64,000 nucleotides of DNA. It comes from Terrimonas_A sp051954695. Its GTDB lineage: Bacteria > Bacteroidota > Bacteroidia > Chitinophagales > Chitinophagaceae. Under the pieces are notes generated by a model that did not search any database, was not told the DNA's origin, and worked only from the letters and a program-made list of their open reading frames with translations. Shown in pieces: positions 58,495 through 64,000 of this stretch; the first letter of the stretch is position 1, and each line of letters begins with the position of its first letter. The position numbers and the translations under genes were made by a program. The stretch lies in NCBI GenBank assembly GCA_051954695.1, contig JBQCHL010000009.1:129550-193549 (forward strand), given 5' to 3'.

Positions 58495-59739
58495 TTAAGG
58501 TTCTGTGTAGTTGATCTTAAATTTTGAAAGATCCGGCTTCCGCTCCCTTTTCCGCTGTAATTCATACTCATAAAAGATACTCCCCACTTCTTTAAAGAAG
58601 GGGTAGCCGGTTTCTTTATATTCATACTTATCATCATTCAATATTCCATCACTGTTCACATAGATCAGGGCACTAATCATGAACTCAATATTATTTTTGA
58701 AATCCACGACATACGATACATCTGTTAAGAATCCATAAGACCAGCCTGTTTTATTGAACACACGGATATATGAAGGAACGGTCCGGTCGGCTTTGAATAA
58801 AAACTTGGTATAGCTGTCAAAATATTCGCTGGTATCATATTTCGGGTGTTTGCTTTCAGAAGGCATCTGCGACATGTAGCGGTAAAGCATTCTATAATCA
58901 TCCTTGTCAAGCTTGAACCGTTGTTTTGCCGGAACAGATTCCGGGAATAAAACAGATTGCAATATCTGCTGCAGATCTTCCAGCGGTGCATTGTTGTGCC
59001 GTGTAAAATCCATAGGTGATTGCACCAGTTGTTCATCACGGTTATAATGTGCCCGGCCAATCAGTATTGTTTTAGGAAAGTCAAATTTAGCGTGGCTATA
59101 AGCTGGTGGTTGTGCATAGATCGTCTTCCCGTCTTTTACAAAGCGAATCGGATTGGTGTGCCGGTTCTCTTCTTCATCCATCGGCGTGAAGCGGCGGGTG
59201 ATCCTTATGTCTTTATATCCTTTTTTCCAAAGGGTTTCATTGATGTATTGCTGGCCCAGGAACTCATAAAGCCTGTTATACGCATCATTGTCGCTGATTA
59301 GAAATATCTTTTTGATATAATGGGCAATGGATGGCAGGCCATTCTCAGCACTGGTATCCTCCGTTACAACAGTCTGGCGGCTGAAAGCGCTGTCGGTAAG
59401 CATAGGCGCATATTTATTTACGCCTGGTATCTTCATCTGGTGCAGTTTTTCCAGTGCCAGGAAAGCTAAAGGCATTTTTACTGTGGAAGCAGGATTGAAA
59501 TATTCGTCTTTATTGCATCTCAGTTTATAATGTGTGAACCGGGGGTTATTGTTCCTGTCCCTATCGATTTGTGTATAGATAAGCTGATAACGGAACGTAT
59601 CCGGGTTGTCCAGTATCTGCAGGAGTTGTGGTGATGCTTTTTCATATAAAAGCGAAGCAGGGAACGTCCTGGATGGGGGTTGGGCAATGCTCATGAAATG
59701 AAAGAATAGGATGGAAAGAAAAATAAAATGCCGGTACAT
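58495..59739 (-). CDS. Exported serine hydrolase, class A beta-lactamase-like
   Basis: A 414-residue exported protein; ATG 59739 gives signal peptide MYRHFIFLSILFFHFMSIAQ. The penicillin-binding-fold motifs are all present: STVK (S85 to K88), SDN (149-151) and KTG (330-332). An ExxLN omega loop with the deacylating Glu at the class A position was not seen, and the 180 residues between SDN and KTG are longer than in classic class A enzymes. So it is a beta-lactamase2-type serine hydrolase; peptidase, esterase or beta-lactamase roles remain open. No neighbouring gene suggests which. Confidence 0.88.
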   Translation of the reverse strand: MYRHFIFLSILFFHFMSIAQPPSRTFPASLLYEKASPQLLQILDNPDTFRYQLIYTQIDRDRNNNPRFTHYKLRCNKDEYFNPASTVKMPLAFLALEKLHQMKIPGVNKYAPMLTDSAFSRQTVVTEDTSAENGLPSIAHYIKKIFLISDNDAYNRLYEFLGQQYINETLWKKGYKDIRITRRFTPMDEEENRHTNPIRFVKDGKTIYAQPPAYSHAKFDFPKTILIGRAHYNRDEQLVQSPMDFTRHNNAPLEDLQQILQSVLFPESVPAKQRFKLDKDDYRMLYRYMSQMPSESKHPKYDTSEYFDSYTKFLFKADRTVPSYIRVFNKTGWSYGFLTDVSYVVDFKNNIEFMISALIYVNSDGILNDDKYEYKETGYPFFKEVGSIFYEYELQRKRERKPDLSKFKINYTEP

Positions 59740-59815
59740 TTTGCTGGTATTACACAACTAAAATAAAACAAGTTTGGTAGCACGTCAAATTAGGGCGGAT
59801 GACTGTTGTCAGAAG

Positions 59816-59837
59816 GCGATGGCCGAGTGGCCGAATA
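59816..59837. repeat. Partial copy of the CGATGGCCGA-family repeat
   Basis: GCGATGGCCGA (59816-59826) then TGGCCGAAT is a shortened version of the left arm at 62785. It lies in the gap before the FAH-family gene and has no matching right arm nearby. Confidence 0.5.
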
Positions 59838-59917
59838 ACCTACGCAAGTCATACCAGTAGTTCATCTTCCATTGTCACCCATTCCCTTACCTTTGCCCCA
59901 CCTGAAAAGTAACAATC

Positions 59918-60922
59918 ATGAAACTAGTTTCTTATCTCAAGGAAGAACGCGAGCAACTCGGTGTTCTGATCGATGGTTTTGTATATGATATGGAAACCCT
60001 CCATCCTGACTTGCCAGGTACCATGAATATGTTCCTTCATTACTGGGAGGATTCACTTCCTATGGCTCTTGCAGGTGAACTGTTATTGAAAGAGGGCACA
60101 CGCACCAGCAATAAGAGAACGCCGGTCAGCGAATTGCAGTTGCTGGCACCTGTTCCTTTCCCTACCAGTTGCCGCGATGGCTATGCATTCCGCCAGCACG
60201 TGGCTGCTGCCAGAAGAAACCGCAAAGTGGAAATGATCCCTGAATTTGATCAGTATCCCATTTTCTATTTTACCAATCATCATAGTGTCAAAGGTCCTGG
60301 ACCAGTTACCTGCATGCCTGATCATTTTGAAAAACTGGATTTTGAACTGGAAGCTGCGATCGTTATCTGCAAATATGGCCGCAACATTAAAGCAGAAGAT
60401 GCAGATGAATATATCGGCGGATTGATGATCATGAATGATCTGAGCGCACGCCGCCTTCAAATGGAAGAAATGTTGCTCAACCTTGGACCAGCCAAAGGAA
60501 AGGATTTTGCAACCACTACCGGTCCATGGCTGGTAACACTGGATGAGTTAAAAGATTTCGAGATCGCCCCTAAAGAAAATCATACCGGCAAAAACTGGAA
60601 CCTTACCATGAAATGCCGGGTGAACGGAAAGCAGGTCAGTGAAGGCAATGTGGGTGATATGGACTGGACGTTTGCAGAGATCATTGAGCGTGTTTCTTAT
60701 GGCGTAGATATTTATCCCGGTGATGTGATCGGCAGCGGCACTGTAGGTACCGGATGCTTCCTGGAATTGAACGGAACGGGTAAGCTGAATGATCCTGCAT
60801 ACCAGGAACAGTGGCTGGAAGATGGAGATGTAGTGGAAATGGAAATTGATCAGTTAGGCACATTGGAGAACAAGATCGTGAAAGAGGATACGGACTGGAG
60901 CATATTGAAAAGAAAGAAATAG
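59918..60922 (+). CDS. Fumarylacetoacetate-hydrolase-family protein
   Basis: A 334-residue cytoplasmic enzyme. The catalytic domain (about 80-320) has RDGYAFRQHVAAARR, YFTNHHSVKGPG, the metal acids in DFELEAAIVICKYG, NDLSARRLQMEEMLLNLG and a C-terminal GDVIGSGTVGTGCFLELNG. It is the FAH superfamily, which hydrolyses or decarboxylates acylpyruvates; the substrate could be fumarylacetoacetate or another, and no tyrosine-degradation neighbours help. A TACCTTTG -7 box lies at 59888-59895, 22 bp before the ATG. It ends at the terminator at 60960. Confidence 0.9.
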   Translation: MKLVSYLKEEREQLGVLIDGFVYDMETLHPDLPGTMNMFLHYWEDSLPMALAGELLLKEGTRTSNKRTPVSELQLLAPVPFPTSCRDGYAFRQHVAAARRNRKVEMIPEFDQYPIFYFTNHHSVKGPGPVTCMPDHFEKLDFELEAAIVICKYGRNIKAEDADEYIGGLMIMNDLSARRLQMEEMLLNLGPAKGKDFATTTGPWLVTLDELKDFEIAPKENHTGKNWNLTMKCRVNGKQVSEGNVGDMDWTFAEIIERVSYGVDIYPGDVIGSGTVGTGCFLELNGTGKLNDPAYQEQWLEDGDVVEMEIDQLGTLENKIVKEDTDWSILKRKK

Positions 60923-60959
60923 AAAGTTCTTCTAAACCTGGTTTATACAGTTAAAATGC

Positions 60960-60985
60960 AAACCCCGGGTCATAGCCCGGGGTTT
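60960..60985. terminator. Bidirectional intrinsic terminator, FAH / head-GIN
   Basis: A perfect 10-bp stem AAACCCCGGG/CCCGGGGTTT (60960-60969 and 60976-60985) has a 6-base loop. It lies between convergent genes ending at 60922 and 61018. Confidence 0.88.
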
Positions 60986-61017
60986 GACATCTATAGTTAA
61001 ATCGTTCGAAGGCTATC

Positions 61018-61728
61018 TCAGATCACAACCTTATTCAGTTTTGTCACTGATCCGGCTCCTTTGTTTCTCACTTTACCCAAGCCGGAAGATTTCAGCTTCA
61101 AGTTCTTCTCCGCATTCACTTCAGCATTACCGATACCATTGTTGTCCATATCCATTGTTTGCACTACAAAACCGGCAGCCCTGAAATTGCCGACGGATTT
61201 GTTTTTCACCACAGCATTATCTGCTTTTCCTTCCAGTTCGAGATTTCCTACACTTTTGTTCTCCAGGTTCACAGAGCGTGCAGATAATTTGAGAACTACA
61301 TTACCCACACTTTTATTGCTCAATTGCAGGTCATCAAAATTCAAAGTGCCTGTAGTGCTAACATTACCTACTGTTCTAAGATCAAGCCCCTTCAGTTGCT
61401 TGAATGTTATGTACACATTCATTTTCTTCGAGGTTTTGATGTTCACGTTCTTCTTCATGGAAATGGTGAGTGCAGAGCCTTCTCCATTCACCAGGATCAG
61501 TTCCTGCAAATTATCATCCGCTTCAATTTTCACATCTTCCTTATTGCCCTGGGCAAGGATTAGGTTGAACACTCCGCTTACATTCAACTGGCTGAAAGAA
61601 TTTACAGATACATCGCGGGTGGTAACATTTCCGCTGCCAACAATTTCAATCCGTTTTTCCTCCTGGGCTTTTCCGGTAGCAGGCAGGAACATGGCACCCA
61701 TGGCCAGCATTAATAACATCTTTCTCAT
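61018..61728 (-). CDS. Head-GIN (DUF2807) exported protein
   Basis: A 236-residue exported protein with signal peptide MRKMLLMLAMGAMFLPATGK. The mature part is the head-GIN fold: repeated beta turns such as SVNSFSQLNVSGVFNLILAQG, GLDLRTVGNVSTTGTLNFDD, LSNKSVGNVVLKLSARSVNL and KNKSVGNFRAAGF, forming a right-handed parallel beta solenoid. Three repeats begin with NKSVGN. The last lines hold NNGIGNAEVNAEKNLKLKSSG. The function is unknown; the family occurs widely in Bacteroidota and may be an adhesin or auto-transporter-like passenger. Confidence 0.88.
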   Translation of the reverse strand: MRKMLLMLAMGAMFLPATGKAQEEKRIEIVGSGNVTTRDVSVNSFSQLNVSGVFNLILAQGNKEDVKIEADDNLQELILVNGEGSALTISMKKNVNIKTSKKMNVYITFKQLKGLDLRTVGNVSTTGTLNFDDLQLSNKSVGNVVLKLSARSVNLENKSVGNLELEGKADNAVVKNKSVGNFRAAGFVVQTMDMDNNGIGNAEVNAEKNLKLKSSGLGKVRNKGAGSVTKLNKVVI

Positions 61729-61899
61729 ACTAAAAGGGTTTTATGGTTTTATTACTCAATTTAAACGAAATCCTTCGTAGAACGAAGATGCTTTTCTTTT
61801 TGTTACACCTTTTCTTAAAAAATTATGAATGGCAAATAATAAACCCTGGATGGAATAGAAGCAGTTTGCGGATATTTGCGGCTGATCAATCAAATTACC

Positions 61900-62781
61900 A
61901 TGATTCTTGACCTCCCGGCACTTACTGCTGTTGAAAAACAATACTATCTCCAGCATTCCATTGCTCCCCGGCCGATCTGTTTTGCCTCTACCATCAATAA
62001 AGAAGGGGAAGTAAACCTGAGCCCGTTCAGCTTTTTCAATATGTTTTCTTCCAATCCCCCGGTTGTGGTGTTTTCTCCTGCCCGCCGGGTCCGTAATAAT
62101 ACCACCAAGCATACACTTGAAAATATCCGGGAGGTGCCGGAAGTAGTGATAAATATCGTGACAATGGAAATGGTGCAGCAGGTGTCGCTGGCCAGTTGTG
62201 AATACCCCAAAGGCGTAAATGAATTTATTAAAGCAGGATTTACAGCCGAGCCGGCCACGCTTGTTCAGCCGCCGATGGTAAAAGAAAGCCCCATCAAAAT
62301 GGAATGCCGGGTGCTGGAAATAAAATCCCTGGGCAGCGAGGGTGGTGCCGGCAATCTGGTGATCGCAGAAGTGATCCGTATGCATATTGATGATGCATTG
62401 CTGGATGAAAACAAAAAAATGGACCAGCGGAAGATCCATCATGTAGCAAGATTGGGTGGCGACTGGTATTGTGTAGTAAATGAATCAAACCTTTTCCAGG
62501 TAGAAAAGCCAAATGTGAAACTGGGAATAGGATTGGATAGCCTTCCTTCGTCTATAAGGAACAGCACTCTTTTAACAGGCAATGAACTGGGGCAGTTAGG
62601 CAATGTGCATGAAATGCCGGTAGTGGATGCTTCTTATGAAGATGATCACCTGAAACAGATCATCCAGTATTATAACCTGAACCCGGAAGAAATGGAAAAG
62701 GAATTGCATTTACATGCGAAAAAACTGCTGGCGCAGGGAAAAGTAAGAGAAGCATGGCAGGTTTTACTGGCGGGAAGCTAA
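61900..62781 (+). CDS. Flavin reductase-family protein
   Basis: A 293-residue FMN-binding split-barrel protein. ATG 61900 gives MILDLPALTAVEKQYYLQHS; a TTG-started extension from 61876 is possible but adds nothing. The domain (about 20-210) has SIAPRPICFASTINKEGEVNLSPFSFFN, a flavin reductase motif, PEVVINIVTMEMVQQVS, and HHVARLGGDWYCVV. A helical C-terminal extension (about 230-293; YEDDHLKQIIQYYNLNPEEM) is beyond the standard domain. It would reduce flavin with NAD(P)H for a partner that is not next to it. Confidence 0.88.
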   Translation: MILDLPALTAVEKQYYLQHSIAPRPICFASTINKEGEVNLSPFSFFNMFSSNPPVVVFSPARRVRNNTTKHTLENIREVPEVVINIVTMEMVQQVSLASCEYPKGVNEFIKAGFTAEPATLVQPPMVKESPIKMECRVLEIKSLGSEGGAGNLVIAEVIRMHIDDALLDENKKMDQRKIHHVARLGGDWYCVVNESNLFQVEKPNVKLGIGLDSLPSSIRNSTLLTGNELGQLGNVHEMPVVDASYEDDHLKQIIQYYNLNPEEMEKELHLHAKKLLAQGKVREAWQVLLAGS

Positions 62782-62785
62782 AAAG

Positions 62786-62884
62786 CGATGGCCGATGTTC
62801 GATGACCGAATGGCCGGGTTTTAATTGATAAGTTCATTACTTACGGGAACATTCGGCTATTCGGTCATCGAACATCGGCCATCG
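62786..62884. repeat. 26-bp inverted repeat, CGATGGCCGA family
   Basis: Arms at 62786-62811 and 62859-62884 are exact reverse complements over 26 bp, and after one mismatch continue for GCCG. The 47-base centre contains the start of an unrelated AT-rich stretch. It begins 5 bp after the flavin-reductase stop and is followed by a terminator at 62891. Related words occur at 59816 and 40630. Confidence 0.95.
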
Positions 62885-62890
62885 AGAATA

Positions 62891-62916
62891 AAAAAGGACC
62901 GCTTGTAGGCGGTCCT
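62891..62916 (-). terminator. Intrinsic terminator of the DUF4197 gene
   Basis: The 8-bp stem AGGACCGC/GCGGTCCT (62895-62902 and 62909-62916) with a TTGTAG loop is followed leftward by TTTTTAT. It is 25 bp past the stop at 62941. Confidence 0.85.
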
Positions 62917-62940
62917 CACTATTTAGGTAGGGATTAAAAA

Positions 62941-63663
62941 TTACTTTTTCACGCTGCCAAACACTTTCTGCAGCAAAGCAGATGCCTGACCCATCGGATT
63001 AGCCCTGATATTCGCTTCTTCCTTTGCTACCTGGTCAAACAGGGCGTCCACAGCCTTTCCTACCACATAAGACGTCAGATCAGGATTTACCTTTTTCATT
63101 GTGGTGGGAAATTTATTGTAGGTATTGACGATATCTCCATAGTATTTGGTTGCTTCCACTTTATCCAGCGAGGTTTGCACAGAAGGGCTAAAGGCTGCTA
63201 CCAGTTTGTCAGTTGTTTTCTGCTTGAAATATTCTGTTGCAGCATTATTGGAACCGGTCAGGATCTTGAGGGCATCAGTCACGGTCATTTCCTTGATCGC
63301 ATCCACGAAAATGGGTTTGGCAAAGCCTACCGCATCCTCAGCACCACGGTTAATGGCCAATATAGCTTTATCAACCTGGGAACCCATCCCGGCTGAACGC
63401 AATGTTTTTTCTATTTTTTGTGCATCCGGAGGCAGGAACATTTTATATACCTGGCTTCCAAAAAATCCATCCGTTTTATTGAGATTCAGCACAGCATTCG
63501 CCACGCCCTGGGTAAGGGCTTCCTTAATGCCCTGGCCGGCCTCATCTTCAGAAACGCCAGAGGAAGAACCTTTGGAAAATATTTTGGGGAGTTTGATCTG
63601 GGCTTCAGCAGTACCCGGCAACACGGCAATGCCAAAAAGAAAGGCTAAAAAATAGGTTTTCAT
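62941..63663 (-). CDS. DUF4197 exported protein
   Basis: A 240-residue exported protein. ATG 63663 gives MKTYFLAFLFGIAVLPGTAE as signal peptide (a TTG at 63666 would add one residue). The DUF4197 domain shows GQGIKEALTQGVANAVLNLNKTDGFF, MFLPPDAQKIEKTLRSAGMG, VDKAILAINRGAEDAVGFAKPIF and KTTDKLVAAFSPSVQTSLDK. Function is unknown. It is helical, and the family is broadly distributed in Gram-negatives. It converges on the flavin reductase. Confidence 0.9.
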   Translation of the reverse strand: MKTYFLAFLFGIAVLPGTAEAQIKLPKIFSKGSSSGVSEDEAGQGIKEALTQGVANAVLNLNKTDGFFGSQVYKMFLPPDAQKIEKTLRSAGMGSQVDKAILAINRGAEDAVGFAKPIFVDAIKEMTVTDALKILTGSNNAATEYFKQKTTDKLVAAFSPSVQTSLDKVEATKYYGDIVNTYNKFPTTMKKVNPDLTSYVVGKAVDALFDQVAKEEANIRANPMGQASALLQKVFGSVKK

Positions 63664-64000
63664 CAAATCGGTGTTATTGTTTTATAATAGGACTGGTTAC
63701 TGTCATCCCAAAACGGGCTCTGACCGCTTTTTAGTATGAACAACGGCCCAAGTTAACCGCCAAACCGTTAATATCCAATACCCGGCCGGTTATTTGACGA
63801 TTCTTTAATCAATTTGGATGCACAGGCCCCTGAGTCGATAGTCTTTAGTCGGAAGTCTGCCCCGAGTCGGAAGTCTTTAGTAGGGCGGAGCAAGTACCCC
63901 GCTTGCACAAATAAAAAAAAGGAATAAGATATAGAAAATTAAAATACAAATTTTTTTGGTTTTGGACGATAGACAGACGCCCAAAAAAAATAGGCGGGCA
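63664..64000. repeat. Terminal intergenic region with direct repeats and a small hairpin
   Basis: No gene was found in the last 337 bases. AGTCGGAAGTCT occurs twice (63847-63858 and 63865-63876), and AGTCTTTAGT twice (63840-63849 and 63872-63881), interleaved. They are followed by a small hairpin GCAAG/CTTGC (63890-63894 and 63902-63906). The region may be the edge of another repeat unit cut by the window. Confidence 0.55.

Overview
The window is a stretch of a Bacteroidota chromosome, most likely from the Chitinophagaceae/Chitinophagales. The evidence is a SusC/SusD pair, a secreted protein with a type IX (Por) sorting tail, gliding protein GldC, DUF4290 next to murA, DUF6089, head-GIN and DUF2911 proteins, class-specific MurA and PSD variants, start codons without clear Shine-Dalgarno sequences, and several TAnnTTTG promoter -7 boxes. 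No tRNA, rRNA, CRISPR array, transposase, integrase or phage gene was seen. Nearly all coding capacity is core or family-typical, and the genus cannot be fixed from sequence alone.

Layout. 1-7 kb: a truncated SDR gene, a YjjG-like HAD nucleotidase, a membrane-lipid block (cdsA, short-form psd, CPBP protease) divergent from dusB and a membrane-anchored MutS-like ATPase. 7-11 kb: a Gdx-type SMR transporter, an anchored glutathione peroxidase, an aldehyde dehydrogenase, two small envelope proteins and tadA. 11-16 kb: a SusCD pair with no enzyme beside it, then superoxide dismutase. 16-18 kb: rpmH-rnpA-yidD; rpmH is a 51-codon gene. 17.6-28.7 kb: an all-minus envelope-biogenesis block (alpha/beta hydrolase, CBS protein, a short BamA-like protein, nadK, DUF6089, uppS, bamA, two Skp/OmpH chaperones, murI). 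28.8-32.7 kb: a sterol-desaturase-family protein with a clear promoter and palindromic operator, CvpA, YqeY, GldC and a glycosyltransferase. 33-42 kb: T9SS cargo, DUF4290, murA, a cupin, gmk, a CNNM/CBS protein, tatC, rpiB and an M28 peptidase. 42-49 kb: a deoxyhypusine-synthase-like protein, two PepSY-like secreted proteins, an SdpR/SdpI-type operon with a secreted hydrolase, AcpH and tandem DUF2911 proteins. 49-64 kb: asnB, a third PepSY-like protein, a transsulfuration enzyme, a tiny membrane protein, a TIGR02757 protein, a TonB-dependent-type receptor, a fatty-acid hydroxylase, a class-A-like serine hydrolase, a FAH-family enzyme, a head-GIN protein, a flavin reductase and a DUF4197 protein.

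How the parts fit. Much of the window builds or maintains the envelope: phospholipid synthesis (cdsA, psd), undecaprenyl carrier (uppS), peptidoglycan precursors (murI, murA), outer-membrane protein assembly (bamA, two skp, yidD), export (tatC, T9SS cargo) and nutrient uptake (SusCD, a second receptor).

The most distinctive signal outside genes is a set of long, mostly perfect intergenic inverted repeats. They are built from CACAAAG, CGCAAAG or CGATGGCCGA words and sit in gaps beside gene ends. The best regulatory sites are the 19-bp palindrome placed just downstream of a consensus promoter at 30079-30132, and the operator overlapping the probable promoter of the sdpRI-hydrolase operon. I did not find an obviously new multi-gene defence or mobile system. 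The sdpRI-hydrolase operon and the repeat families are the best candidates for undescribed biology.
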